From Litchfieldia stipae (GTDB taxonomy: Bacteria > Bacillota > Bacilli > Bacillales > Bacillaceae_L), in NCBI RefSeq assembly GCF_014837155.1, contig NZ_JACYHA010000014.1, positions 1 to 64,000 on the forward strand: 64,000 nucleotides of DNA. The letters run 5' to 3'. Made by a program: the position numbers and the translations under genes. Below the pieces are notes generated by a model, which made no database searches, had not been told where the DNA came from, and worked only from the letters and a program-made list of their open reading frames with translations. This document shows, one piece after another, positions 28,076-36,223 of the stretch (positions are counted from its first letter, which is position 1; each line of letters begins with the position of its first letter).

Positions 28076-28720
28076 TTACTTGAAAACATCGATGACACCT
28101 TTCATGAGGTGTGGTGAGGCAAATGCTTCGAATCCTGAGGCAAATAATAATACGACACTAATTCCTACCATGGCAAGTGTATATTTAGTGAATAACTGTA
28201 TAATAGGTTCGTTTGATCGTTTCATGAATTGCTGCCTAATCATCTTCAGTGAAAACGAAACTGAGATTGTTCCAATGATGATAAATGTAGGAATAATCAA
28301 CAGATTTTGTGGAAGCACTGATACAAGGGATAACAGAAATCCGTCCCAGCCCATTTGATTCACTAAGAAACCTACTGTGAATCCTACGACCACTCCTTTT
28401 AAAAACAAGAGAATTAGTATGACTGGTAAGCCAATAATGGAAATCCCTAGTAACCACATTAATCCAACTGACTTTATATTATGAAAATAGCTTTGTTTAA
28501 ACATTTCAGTAGCTGTTGCAAATCTACCTTCTTGTACTTGTCCAAAGAACTGTCCTAAATAATAGTATAAATCTTCTTTTTGACCTACATTTAAGCTATT
28601 AACAACAACTGCACCAAAAATAACCCCCATTAAAAAGAGCACGGTTATAAATATGTAAATAGAGGCATGCTCACGCCCATGATTCAATAATGTTAGTTTT
28701 ATCGGAGTCTGTTTTTTCAT
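28076..28720 (-). CDS. spoIIM: Stage II sporulation protein M
   Basis: Membrane component of the DMP complex (SpoIID-SpoIIM-SpoIIP) that thins septal peptidoglycan and drives engulfment in the mother cell. The 214-aa protein has about five transmembrane helices (near 22-42, 78-95, 100-125, 130-155, 180-200), with FLKGVVVGFTVGFLVNQMG at about 106-124 typical of the SpoIIM family. ATG follows AGGAGGAACGACGAA. A sigma-E-like promoter lies upstream and MITE copy 2 abuts the stop. Confidence 0.95.
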   Translation of the reverse strand: MKKQTPIKLTLLNHGREHASIYIFITVLFLMGVIFGAVVVNSLNVGQKEDLYYYLGQFFGQVQEGRFATATEMFKQSYFHNIKSVGLMWLLGISIIGLPVILILLFLKGVVVGFTVGFLVNQMGWDGFLLSLVSVLPQNLLIIPTFIIIGTISVSFSLKMIRQQFMKRSNEPIIQLFTKYTLAMVGISVVLLFASGFEAFASPHLMKGVIDVFK

Positions 28721-28751
28721 TTCGTCGTTCCTCCTATCAGTCTCTTACTAG

Positions 28752-28779
28752 ATTCTATGATTTTTTTTAGAAACTATGA
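28752..28779 (-). promoter_or_regulatory. Putative sigma-E promoter of spoIIM
   Basis: On the minus strand TCATAGT (28773-28779) is followed after 13 bp by CATAGAAT (28752-28759), a full match to CATANNNT. It is closely similar to the putative dacB promoter (TAATAGT). spoIIM is a known sigma-E gene. Confidence 0.6.
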
Positions 28780-28824
28780 CTTCTGATAAGAGATTTTATC
28801 TCATTTTCCTTTTCAACTAAAAAA

Positions 28825-28845
28825 AGCCCCTTTAGGTTAGGAGCT
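28825..28845 (-). terminator. Terminator of the nudF-EndoQ unit
   Basis: AGCTCCTAACCTAAAGGGGCT on the minus strand forms a short stem followed by TTTTTTT, five bases after the EndoQ-family gene. Confidence 0.8.
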
Positions 28846-28849
28846 TTGA

Positions 28850-30019
28850 TTATTTTTTGACTTTTCCATAGACACCGCCACCACCAGATTGAAGCGTTAA
28901 TTTCCCCTCTCTTGCAAGTATAATCGCTTCTGCTATTTTTTGGGGCAACAGTTCTTTTATCGCAGATTCAGGTGCATCATGGATGATAGACATTTCAGTT
29001 TTAAAATAGTCCCGCAGTTTTTTTAATGTTTTTGGTCCTAATCCAGGGATAAATTCAAGTGGGACTTGATGAATGTATGGAGCTCTATTAGACGGGGACT
29101 TTGATTCCTCATTCCCCAATTCCATGATGCGATTATAAACTCCTTTTACAAACTTTTGATTCCCACAGTAGGGACATCTCTCTTGCACCATGTCCTCTAT
29201 TACTTTTTCACAGCCTTCACAAGTGGTTTTATGATACTTTCCAAGTAAAGGATCAAGACCATAGTTTGCCACAATTTGTCTTCCGGATTGCTGATGGAGA
29301 GCCTTCCTCAATTCTTCAAAAGTTGGTTGCTCCATTCGTATTTGTTGATATTCTCTAGCAATTTTTGCTAGGGAATGTGCATCTGAATTAGTTACAAACG
29401 TGTAAGAGTGTAACTCTTGTATATGGTCAGCCATTTTAGTATTTGAACTTAACCCAAGCTCAATCGCATCAATCTGTTTTGGGTTAAACACCTCTGATAA
29501 TGTGGACTTAACCCCTTTTCCATATAAACTCTTATATGGTGTAAACACATGTGCAGGTATGAATAAACCTGAGAGATCTTTTACTGTTTGTTGAAGTACA
29601 ATTCCTTGTTCATAGATTCGCTGAGAGCTCAATGTGATATTCTTCATTCTTGCTGCTAACCACCTAGAGAACTCTCGCATTTTTTCAATTGTCGGCAGAT
29701 AAGCAAGAACATGAATAGGTCCCCTGCACTTCTCATCATAAATTTCAATTTCAGAACCTAAGATGAGGGTGACATCCTTAAATCTCATCCCCCCGTCTTC
29801 ATATTGAAACACTATTCCTTCTTTAATTAGCTGCTCTAACTCATCTAATACTTCTGGCACATGACAATCAATCACACCAATCATATCCATCCCTTTGACC
29901 TCGGTCGCTTCTTCAAGGATATTTTCAAGGGTTAATGACCTCGCACCCGTAATTTTGACTGGTTTCCCTGTCTTCGTTCGGCCAAGATGGATATGTAAGT
30001 CTACATAATAATTATTCAT
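28850..30019 (-). CDS. yqxK: PHP-domain DNA repair endonuclease, EndoQ family (YqxK)
   Basis: A 389-aa protein with an N-terminal PHP domain (DLHIHLG at about 7-13, FVTNSDAHSL near 209-218), a four-cysteine zinc-binding stretch (CEGCEK...CPYCGN at about 268-287) and a C-terminal helix-hairpin-helix (EFIPGLGPKTLKKL near 322-335). This is the architecture of EndoQ, which nicks DNA 5' of uracil, hypoxanthine and AP sites; activity is known for archaeal and Bacillus pumilus members. It overlaps nudF by 8 bp. B. subtilis yqxK is the positional equivalent. Confidence 0.85.
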   Translation of the reverse strand: MNNYYVDLHIHLGRTKTGKPVKITGARSLTLENILEEATEVKGMDMIGVIDCHVPEVLDELEQLIKEGIVFQYEDGGMRFKDVTLILGSEIEIYDEKCRGPIHVLAYLPTIEKMREFSRWLAARMKNITLSSQRIYEQGIVLQQTVKDLSGLFIPAHVFTPYKSLYGKGVKSTLSEVFNPKQIDAIELGLSSNTKMADHIQELHSYTFVTNSDAHSLAKIAREYQQIRMEQPTFEELRKALHQQSGRQIVANYGLDPLLGKYHKTTCEGCEKVIEDMVQERCPYCGNQKFVKGVYNRIMELGNEESKSPSNRAPYIHQVPLEFIPGLGPKTLKKLRDYFKTEMSIIHDAPESAIKELLPQKIAEAIILAREGKLTLQSGGGGVYGKVKK

Positions 30020-30569
30020 TTGTACCTAACGCCTTTTGTAGCTGCAGATATTGAACAGCATAAGCCGTTTTTGCGTCATAGATTTGGTTCTCTTCTAATA
30101 ATACAAGTGCCTCTTCTAATGAAACTTCTAGTAAATCAACAAATTCATCTTCATCAAGTGATGCTGCATTTTCCTTTTTTGATAGTTTTTCTGCTACAAA
30201 TAGATGAACAAGTTCATCTGCAAAGCCTGGTGATGTGTAAAATGAGATCAATGGTGCTAATGTTTCACACACATACCCTGTTTCTTCTTCTAGTTCTCTT
30301 CGTGCTGTGACAATCGGTTCCTCTCCTTTTTCAAGCTTTCCAGCTGGGATTTCTACTAAAGCTCTCTCCATTGGTTTGCGATATTGTCGGACCATTAGTA
30401 TTTTATTGTCTTCAGTTATCGCAATAATGGCGACTGCTCCAGGGTGCTTTATGATTTCTCGTTTACTTGTTTTCCCGTTTGGTAGTTCCACATCATCTAC
30501 ATGTAAATCGATAATTTTACCTTCAAAGATTGTTTTTCTTGTTATCGTCTTCTCTATTAAATGATCCAT
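30012..30569 (-). CDS. nudF: ADP-ribose pyrophosphatase (Nudix)
   Basis: Hydrolyses ADP-ribose to AMP and ribose-5-phosphate. The 185-aa protein has the Nudix box, beginning GKLEKGEEPIVTARREL and ending EETGYV, near residues 77-98. The frame is open to 30620, but ATG at 30569 follows AAGGAGCTGTAAGA and gives the standard length. It is first in a two-gene unit with the EndoQ-family gene and divergent from mciZ. Confidence 0.93.
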   Translation of the reverse strand: MDHLIEKTITRKTIFEGKIIDLHVDDVELPNGKTSKREIIKHPGAVAIIAITEDNKILMVRQYRKPMERALVEIPAGKLEKGEEPIVTARRELEEETGYVCETLAPLISFYTSPGFADELVHLFVAEKLSKKENAASLDEDEFVDLLEVSLEEALVLLEENQIYDAKTAYAVQYLQLQKALGTNE

Positions 30570-30662
30570 TCTTACAGCTCCTTGTTCTATCAATGATTTC
30601 ACACTCATATATTTTACCATATTTTGCCCTGAAATTATGAATGGTGAAGGAGTGAGCTTTGA

Positions 30663-30845
30663 ATGAAAATCTATGTAATGGAAAAAGGATTAACCATGGT
30701 CGGAAAGTCTTGGGAGATAAGACAAAAGCTTAAGGAGTACAGTAAGCAGTTTGATACAGTTGAACAATGGATTACTGCAAATCAGGACGCTACTGTAAAA
30801 AAAAGCGGAAATAAAGTCATCCCGTTAAATCAAAAAATCTATTAA
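30663..30845 (+). CDS. mciZ: Z-ring inhibitor MciZ, long form
   Basis: A 60-aa protein. Residues 1-42 align by eye with B. subtilis MciZ (MK-hydrophobic start, KG...VGKSWEIRQKLKEY, then a WI pair), a 40-aa mother-cell peptide that caps FtsZ filaments. Here about 18 extra residues (NQDATVKKSGNKVIPLNQKI) follow. Its position between nudF and yqkF agrees with mciZ. AAGGAG lies ten bases before the ATG. The recognition is by memory of the short B. subtilis sequence; the role is inferred. Confidence 0.8.
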   Translation: MKIYVMEKGLTMVGKSWEIRQKLKEYSKQFDTVEQWITANQDATVKKSGNKVIPLNQKIY

Positions 30846-30934
30846 ATTTCATACGTATTCTCCTCTAGCTACTATTTTTGATATATCCGAAGAAATTGGT
30901 ACAATGAGAACAAGGATAGGAGGACTGAATACAT

Positions 30935-31858
30935 ATGAAGAAACGTCAAATCGGGAATTCTGATTTATATGCTAGTGTTGTTGGCCTTGGCTGTATGAGT
31001 ATTGGTGTGGAGGAAGAGTCTGCAAGAAGGATTATTGATGAAGCGATTGATGCAGGAATTAATTATCTTGATACGGCTGATTTATACGATCAAGGTCTAA
31101 ATGAAGAATTTGTTGGGAAAGCCATTAAAGCAAAGAGACAAGAGCTTATTATAGCGACAAAGGTTGGGAATCGGTTTGAAAGAGGGAAAGATGGTTGGTC
31201 ATGGGACCCTTCAAAAAAACATATTATGAATGCTGTTAAAGACAGCTTACATCGTTTACAAACTGACTATATCGACCTTTACCAGCTTCACGGTGGGACA
31301 ATGGAAGACTATATTGATGAAGTGATTGATGCGTTTGAGGAGTTAAAAAAAGAAGGAATCATTCGTTATTATGGTATTTCATCGATTCGCCCTACTGTTA
31401 TTCGTGAATATGTTAACCGTTCTTCAATCATAAGTGTGATGATGCAGTATAGCATCCTTGATCGACGCCCTGAAGAACAAGTACTTCCTCTATTGAAGGA
31501 GAATCACATTAGTGTTCTTGCGCGTGGCCCTGTTGCTAAAGGCTTTCTAACAGAACGTTCCTTTGATCGCTCAAAACAAGATTTATTTGCTAAGGGATAT
31601 TTAGATTATTCTCCTGAGGAGCTTGAGGCAGTTGTTAACACGTTGAAAGAGATATGTCACGGACGCTCACTTACTGAAATTGGGTTACAGTACCTACTTC
31701 ATCATTCAAGTGTGGCTTCTGTTATTGCTGGTGCAAGTACAACCCGACAATTGCGGGAAAATATCGATGCTGCCTCTTCTTCACCACTCACAGAAGACGA
31801 AGTCGCTCAGATTCAACAACAAACGAAATCATTAGGTTATCAACAGCATCGATTATAA
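30935..31858 (+). CDS. yqkF: Aldo/keto reductase YqkF
   Basis: A 307-aa NADPH-dependent aldo/keto reductase with a TIM-barrel fold. It has GLGCMSIG near 18-25, the catalytic Asp and Tyr in DTADLYDQGLNEE (about 46-58), a Lys in ATKVGNR and His in YQLHGG. The C-terminal IAGASTTRQLRENIDA is the cofactor phosphate-binding region. The substrate is not known. It follows mciZ on the plus strand, convergent with yqkE, as in B. subtilis. Confidence 0.88.
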   Translation: MKKRQIGNSDLYASVVGLGCMSIGVEEESARRIIDEAIDAGINYLDTADLYDQGLNEEFVGKAIKAKRQELIIATKVGNRFERGKDGWSWDPSKKHIMNAVKDSLHRLQTDYIDLYQLHGGTMEDYIDEVIDAFEELKKEGIIRYYGISSIRPTVIREYVNRSSIISVMMQYSILDRRPEEQVLPLLKENHISVLARGPVAKGFLTERSFDRSKQDLFAKGYLDYSPEELEAVVNTLKEICHGRSLTEIGLQYLLHHSSVASVIAGASTTRQLRENIDAASSSPLTEDEVAQIQQQTKSLGYQQHRL

Positions 31859-31864
31859 AAGTGA

Positions 31865-31890
31865 GTGCCAAGTAACTTTGACTTGGCACT
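31865..31890. terminator. Bidirectional terminator between yqkF and yqkE
   Basis: AGTGCCAAGT and ACTTGGCACT form a perfect 10-bp stem with a 6-base loop between the two convergent genes, followed by TCCTCTTATTT. Confidence 0.8.
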
Positions 31891-31895
31891 TCCTC

Positions 31896-32147
31896 TTATT
31901 TATAATCGCTCCACTTTAATGGGCTCTCATTTAATAGCTCTTCGAACGATTTATTTTTCTCTCGTTCTTTTCGCTCTTTCCGTTTTCTTTCTTCTTCTCT
32001 TTCTAATTCTAGTTTTTCTTGTTCCTTTAATTCTTTTTGTGTATTCTTTAGTTTTGAAACGATATCTTCATTTAATAAGTCTCCTAGACTTAATTTTTTC
32101 TCATCTTGTTTCTTTTTAGATGGCTGTTTTTGTTTCTTTTTTGCCAT
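31896..32147 (-). CDS. yqkE: YqkE-like protein (DUF3886)
   Basis: An 83-aa, highly charged protein. The N-terminal 20 residues are lysine-rich, the middle (about 35-70) is a long Glu/Arg/Lys helix likely to form a coiled coil, and the C-terminus ends in LLNESPLKWSDYK. It corresponds to B. subtilis YqkE by position and composition. The function is unknown. Confidence 0.78.
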   Translation of the reverse strand: MAKKKQKQPSKKKQDEKKLSLGDLLNEDIVSKLKNTQKELKEQEKLELEREEERKRKERKEREKNKSFEELLNESPLKWSDYK

Positions 32148-32248
32148 ATTAATTTCCCCCTTTGACCACTTTAATCAGATTATATCACAAGCAACCATTA
32201 GCTGTTTCATGGTAATATAGGTTATATATCTACTGGAGGAAATGACTA

Positions 32249-33157
32249 ATGAAAAAACTTTTCTATTGCTTAGGAGCAGGGATTGCTTCTTTAACAGCTG
32301 TCGGGATTATTTTTACGAATAAAGTCATCTATATTAAGAAGAAAAGTGATGAATCAATTCTTCAACGAGAAATAGCTGAAGGGCGATTTTCAATTGAAGA
32401 ATTGGAGAATTTAAATAAAGAAAGTCTAATGATTCCATCTAAATTCGGCTATTCCATTCATGGATGGTTTGTGAGATCCACAGCTAACAAGAAGTTCATG
32501 ATCATTTCTCATGGTGTGACGATGAATAAAATTAATTCGATTAAATATATGAAGCTCTTTTTAAATCGTGGCTGGAATGTCATCGTTTACGACCAGCGAA
32601 GACATGGCGAGTCTGGTGGGAATACAACAAGTTATGGTCATTATGAAAAGTTTGATTTGCAATCAGTGGTTGCTTGGGTTAAGGAACATCATGGGGAGGA
32701 TAGTATCATTGGAATCCATGGCGAATCCATGGGCGCTGTGACGACGCTTTTATATGCTGGTATGGTCGAAGATGGAGCGGATTTCTATATTGTTGACTGT
32801 CCTTTCTCCGATTTTAAGGAGCAACTTCGTTATTTGTTAAAAAAAGACTTCAAGCTCCCTTCTTTCCCCGTCCTTCCGATTGCAAATAATTTATTAAAGC
32901 TTCGGGATGGCTATCGTATGGAGGATGTGTCACCTATTTCCGTCATAACGAACATTAAAAGCCCTGTTTTGTTTATCCATAGTGCAAAGGATGATTACAT
33001 CCTGCCTGAAATGACGAAACAGCTTTATCAGCAGAAGGACGGTCCTAAAAAGTTATTTATAGCTAAGAATGGTCGCCACGCCTATTCTTATGGGGATAAC
33101 CAAAAAGAATATGAAGAAGCCATCGATCAGTTTCTAGAAGAAATGTTAAAAGGCTGA
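32249..33157 (+). CDS. yqkD: Alpha/beta hydrolase YqkD
   Basis: A 302-aa serine hydrolase with an N-terminal membrane anchor (about 5-28). The nucleophile elbow GESMGA places Ser160; the probable acid is Asp248 or Asp249 (SAKDDYILP) and the base His277 (NGRHAYSY). The oxyanion segment ISHGVTMNK is near 86-94. The substrate is unknown; related proteins are annotated as BAAT/peptidase S9-like esterases. Start ATG with TGGAGGAAATGACTA upstream. Confidence 0.88.
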   Translation: MKKLFYCLGAGIASLTAVGIIFTNKVIYIKKKSDESILQREIAEGRFSIEELENLNKESLMIPSKFGYSIHGWFVRSTANKKFMIISHGVTMNKINSIKYMKLFLNRGWNVIVYDQRRHGESGGNTTSYGHYEKFDLQSVVAWVKEHHGEDSIIGIHGESMGAVTTLLYAGMVEDGADFYIVDCPFSDFKEQLRYLLKKDFKLPSFPVLPIANNLLKLRDGYRMEDVSPISVITNIKSPVLFIHSAKDDYILPEMTKQLYQQKDGPKKLFIAKNGRHAYSYGDNQKEYEEAIDQFLEEMLKG

Positions 33158-33172
33158 CATGAGGTCAGCCTT
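33150..33172. terminator. Hairpin between yqkD and yqkC
   Basis: AAGGCTGAC and GTCAGCCTT flank a short loop and overlap the stop codons of both convergent genes. The U-tracts are poor, so termination may be inefficient. Confidence 0.6.
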
Positions 33173-33413
33173 ATCCTAGAACATCTGTAATATCTGTATA
33201 GTTTTCTTGAATATAAGCTAAGGCTAAGTCAATGGTTTCAAACTCCTTTGCCTCAAATGATACCTCATCTTGAATCAACCATACATCCTTTTGTTCCTTG
33301 TTACTTCCTGCTACAGACCAGTGAAGAAGACTAAATGGGTGATTATTACTTAAAAACGATACCCAAGTTTTATTTTCTGCTACATTTTTGATTGCTTTAA
33401 TCTTTTGATTCAT
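33171..33413 (-). CDS. yqkC: YqkC-like protein (DUF2552)
   Basis: An 80-aa soluble protein with the segment [20 protein letters not shown] near 14-33. I assign it to YqkC from position (next to yqkB) and size. No catalytic residues are evident and the function is unknown. It overlaps the 3' end of yqkB by 17 bp. Confidence 0.75.
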   Translation of the reverse strand: MNQKIKAIKNVAENKTWVSFLSNNHPFSLLHWSVAGSNKEQKDVWLIQDEVSFEAKEFETIDLALAYIQENYTDITDVLG

Positions 33414-33744
33414 CTGCTATTTCTCTCTTTTCTATTAACATCATTCGTGGATTAATGATCTGATTTGGGCTTTTTAGTGAATAGCAGTTTGCTGATTGAA
33501 CATAATCTATCGTTAGCTTTTCATCGAAAAAGACCATTTTTGTTTTTTCTAACAGGACTGTACAAAGGTTAGTTGCGAACTCTACTTCGTCCTCCTCTTG
33601 TTGATCTACGATCCAAAGTGTTGGTACGCCACTTACGACACAGCCACAGCCTTCAGTCTCATATTTTATCTTTAATAAGCTCTGATGATTGATTTCTTTA
33701 TCTTGTAAGCGTTCAATTGCTTCTTTTGTAAATGTAATTTCCAC
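33397..33744 (-). CDS. yqkB: YqkB-like iron-sulfur (HesB/IscA-like) protein
   Basis: A 115-aa protein of the HesB-like fold. The N-terminus [13 protein letters not shown] and the [20 protein letters not shown] segment (about 27-46) are typical of the YqkB subgroup, which has the A-type Fe-S carrier fold but lacks the usual C-terminal CGCG motif. Cys33 and Cys35 are present. Whether it binds Fe-S clusters is not established. It is co-transcribed with yqkC. Confidence 0.8.
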   Translation of the reverse strand: MEITFTKEAIERLQDKEINHQSLLKIKYETEGCGCVVSGVPTLWIVDQQEEDEVEFATNLCTVLLEKTKMVFFDEKLTIDYVQSANCYSLKSPNQIINPRMMLIEKREIADESKD

Positions 33745-33877
33745 CGTTAGTGTTCCCCTTTACTTCTTTGTGCATCCATTTTATCATATTTCTATAGGTT
33801 ATACATATTCTATCTATAACAGACCTGTAAGACAACCTATTGATGATCGTGATTTTATACTTAAAGGAGGGATGAAT

Positions 33878-34072
33878 TTGTCTAAGGTACAAATCAAAGT
33901 AAATGATAACGGATCACTTCGAGTTACTGGAGATGTTGAACTTATTGATGCGGAAGGGAATGCGTTTACTACAAAACAAACCTTCTCACTTTGCCGCTGT
34001 GGTTTATCTGAGAAAAAACCGTTTTGTGATGGTTCACACAAGGGGAACTTTGAATCTATAGTCCGTGCTTAA
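33878..34072 (+). CDS. CDGSH iron-sulfur domain protein
   Basis: A 64-aa protein that carries the full CDGSH motif CRCGLSEKKPFCDGSH; the cluster ligands are Cys39, Cys41, Cys50 and His54 counted from the TTG start. Such proteins bind a redox-active [2Fe-2S] cluster. TTG at 33878 is chosen because GGAGG lies seven bases upstream; an ATG two codons earlier would be too close. The frame is open further upstream without a binding site. It is divergent from yqkB, another Fe-S-like protein. Confidence 0.85.
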   Translation: MSKVQIKVNDNGSLRVTGDVELIDAEGNAFTTKQTFSLCRCGLSEKKPFCDGSHKGNFESIVRA

Positions 34073-34091
34073 TGATTATTTTGTCTATTTG

Positions 34092-34116
34092 CGGGTGCCT
34101 TCACCCGTTCTTTTTG
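34092..34116 (+). terminator. Terminator of the CDGSH gene
   Basis: CGGGTG and CACCCG form a stem with a CCTT loop, followed by TTCTTTTT on the plus strand. Confidence 0.8.
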
Positions 34117-34212
34117 TCTATTTTTCTAATTATCTAAATTTCTCTTGCTCTTATTATGCTTCCCTATCTATACTAAAGATGATAAGTCCATATTCTAAAG
34201 GAGTGTTATTAA

Positions 34213-34452
34213 ATGGTTGTTACCGTTCTAATACCGATTTTTGCTGAAGCAGCAAGTAAGCTCGTGAATACAACTAGTCAATTCCCGGGAACTGTCCTCA
34301 TTAAGAAAGAGCATTGGGTAGTTGACGCGAAAAGTTTGCTTGGTGTGCTAGCACTTTCATTACAGCCAGGGCAAGAAGTTGAAATTACTTCAGACGAAGG
34401 TGATGAAGTAATCAACGCACTACTTGAGTTAAATATCTTCGAAAAGAAATAA
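34213..34452 (+). CDS. HPr-like protein without the active-site histidine
   Basis: A 79-aa protein of the PtsH/Crh fold. By-eye alignment to HPr places IFAEAAS (9-15) over the phosphorylation loop IHARPAT: His15 is replaced by Phe10, Arg17 by Glu12 and Pro18 by Ala13. The regulatory serine region is kept as DAKSLLGV, with Ser41 at the HPr Ser46 position. It therefore cannot act as a PTS phosphocarrier, but could resemble Crh as a regulatory HPr. ATG with AAAGGAGTGT upstream. The gene is monocistronic with its own terminator. Confidence 0.82.
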   Translation: MVVTVLIPIFAEAASKLVNTTSQFPGTVLIKKEHWVVDAKSLLGVLALSLQPGQEVEITSDEGDEVINALLELNIFEKK

Positions 34453-34519
34453 TAAATCTTTTCGTTTTTTAAGATGAAAAAGGTATGCGTTTTCATTAAA
34501 GTCAAATGAAAAATAACTA

Positions 34520-34569
34520 GGTTGACTGCCCTCCAGAAGCTTGCTAAAGGTGGGATGGTCAGCCTTTTT
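34520..34569 (+). terminator. Terminator of the HPr-like gene
   Basis: GGTTGACTGCCC pairs with GGGATGGTCAGCC across about 20 bases and is followed by TTTTTC. It lies about 70 bp after the HPr-like stop. Confidence 0.75.
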
Positions 34570-34637
34570 CACTAGCTATAGTTTGTTTTCAAATGGTATA
34601 ATGCTCTATATTCTATCAGGAAGAAGGTCATGATACC

Positions 34638-35504
34638 ATGACAATCACAAAGAAAAAGAGAATAGTATCAGAAGTTAAGCAGATAGTGATGATTACAATT
34701 GGAGCAATCATTGCTGGAATTGGCCTTGAATTATTTCTAGTCCCAAATCAAATTCTCGATGGTGGCGTAATTGGTTTATCCATCATTGCATCTGAATTAA
34801 CTGGACTTATGATGAGTGTATTTCTTATCATTTTAAATCTACCTTTCCTTTATATTGGCTATCGTAGATTAGGCTTAAAATTCACCTTACATACCTTATA
34901 TGGTGTTGTCATTTTGTCTGCAAGTACCGCTTATTTCCATCATTTTGAGCCGGTTACAGATGATTTATTCCTAGCAACCATTATTGGAGCAGTAATTCTT
35001 GGAACGGGGGTCGGTCTTGTTATCCGTACAGGTGGGGCTCTTGACGGTACAGAAATTATTGCCATCCTTGTAAGTAAGAAACGACCAGTATCTGTTGGAC
35101 AATTCATCATGAGTGTTAATGTATTTATTTTTATTCTTGCAGCCTTGTTGGTGTTCAGCTGGGAAACTGCCATGTACTCGATTATCACCTATTATATTGC
35201 GTACAAAATGATTGATATTGTCGTAGAAGGGATGGAAGAGCTGAAATCTGTTACTATTATTTCTGATGTTCCTGAAGTCATTGCTGAGGAATTAACGAAG
35301 CAATTAGGACGTGGAATGACTTACATTCAAGGTCAGGGCGTTTTCTCGAATGAGCCTAAAAAAATTATTTATACAATTGTAACGAGAATAGAGCTATCTA
35401 CCCTTCGTTCCATTGTTGCAGAAATTGACCCCAATGCGTTAGTTGCGATAGAAAATATTGCTGACGTTAGCGGTAGTAATTTTGAAAAAGGTCCAGCCCA
35501 TTAA
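34638..35504 (+). CDS. YitT-family membrane protein
   Basis: A 288-aa protein with an N-terminal half of about five to six transmembrane helices (15-190) and a C-terminal soluble DUF2179 domain (about 205-285; KSVTIISDVPEVIAEELTKQLGRG). Segments LDGGVIGLSII (40-50) and GTGVGLVIRTGGALDGTEI (about 122-140) are family hallmarks. Transport or ligand-binding function is unknown. It stands alone, with a terminator after it. Confidence 0.88.
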   Translation: MTITKKKRIVSEVKQIVMITIGAIIAGIGLELFLVPNQILDGGVIGLSIIASELTGLMMSVFLIILNLPFLYIGYRRLGLKFTLHTLYGVVILSASTAYFHHFEPVTDDLFLATIIGAVILGTGVGLVIRTGGALDGTEIIAILVSKKRPVSVGQFIMSVNVFIFILAALLVFSWETAMYSIITYYIAYKMIDIVVEGMEELKSVTIISDVPEVIAEELTKQLGRGMTYIQGQGVFSNEPKKIIYTIVTRIELSTLRSIVAEIDPNALVAIENIADVSGSNFEKGPAH

Positions 35505-35510
35505 AATTAA

Positions 35511-35535
35511 GGCAACCACTGAGTGGTTGCCTTTT
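35511..35535. terminator. Terminator after the YitT-family gene
   Basis: GGCAACCACT and AGTGGTTGCC pair around a single base and are followed by TTTT on the plus strand, preceding the convergent PII-like gene. Confidence 0.85.
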
Positions 35536-35554
35536 CGATGCTTACTTGATTACT

Positions 35555-36223
35555 TTATTCATATAGTCCATAGGTTTTGTTTACATCTTGAATAAAGATA
35601 ATTCCATTGCCTGGTTCATCTATTTTAAGCTTCTTCCTAATCGAAGCTACGATGGTATCAGTACTTTCCTGTTCTGCTAAAATTAACACCATTTCTTTTT
35701 CTGGCTCAATATCCATTGAAAATAATTTGCTTGTTTCATGAATACCTGATCCTCTTGCATTAATAATGGTGCCCCCTTTTGAGCCTGCTTCGGTTGCAGC
35801 ATCAATTACATATTCTGCATTTCCCTTTTCTACAATCACAGTAATTGCGTGATACATGCTATCTTTCACACCTCTTTCTTCCTCGTTATCCTCTTTTATA
35901 CAGCTTCTAGCACCAATCACTCGACCAACCGTTGTGGTGAAGGCGATACCATGATTAGGCTGTGTGAATTTAAATTTTTGATCTAGCTGTACTATCACTT
36001 CGCTTACTTTCTTATGAGTTGAAACCAAGATAATAATCTCTTTTTTTATATCATTTATACCAAAGATTTCCAATAGGCGATTTTTGATTGTTCCTTTACC
36101 TAATAGTATCGTTCCCCCTGAAATTCCTAGTTTTTTTGCCGTTTGCATCACTTTACTCCCTTTACCGAAGTCAACAATGATACATACTTGTTCATATTCG
36201 ATGTTTTCAGTACTACTGAACAT
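35555..36223 (-). CDS. Tandem PII-like regulatory protein
   Basis: A 222-aa protein with two PII-like (GlnB-fold) domains, about 8-105 and 122-220. Each ends with a similar segment (GIAFTTTVGRVIG and GIIFIQDVNKTYG), and each contains a GGT-I turn (SGGTILLGKGT, KGGTIINARGSG). The uridylylated T-loop tyrosine motif of GlnB is not present. It overlaps by 11 bp the DUF1538 membrane protein gene upstream, so it probably regulates that transporter in response to a nucleotide. The ligand is unknown. Confidence 0.85.
   Translation of the reverse strand: MFSSTENIEYEQVCIIVDFGKGSKVMQTAKKLGISGGTILLGKGTIKNRLLEIFGINDIKKEIIILVSTHKKVSEVIVQLDQKFKFTQPNHGIAFTTTVGRVIGARSCIKEDNEEERGVKDSMYHAITVIVEKGNAEYVIDAATEAGSKGGTIINARGSGIHETSKLFSMDIEPEKEMVLILAEQESTDTIVASIRKKLKIDEPGNGIIFIQDVNKTYGLYE

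Noticed and set aside
28005-28358. 117-aa open frame antisense to spoIIM
   Set aside because: It starts in the MITE and runs opposite to the conserved spoIIM gene, with no ribosome binding site.
30601-30662. Sigma-E promoter of mciZ
   Set aside because: CATATTTT fits the -10 pattern, but no acceptable -35 box lies at 13-15 bp upstream.
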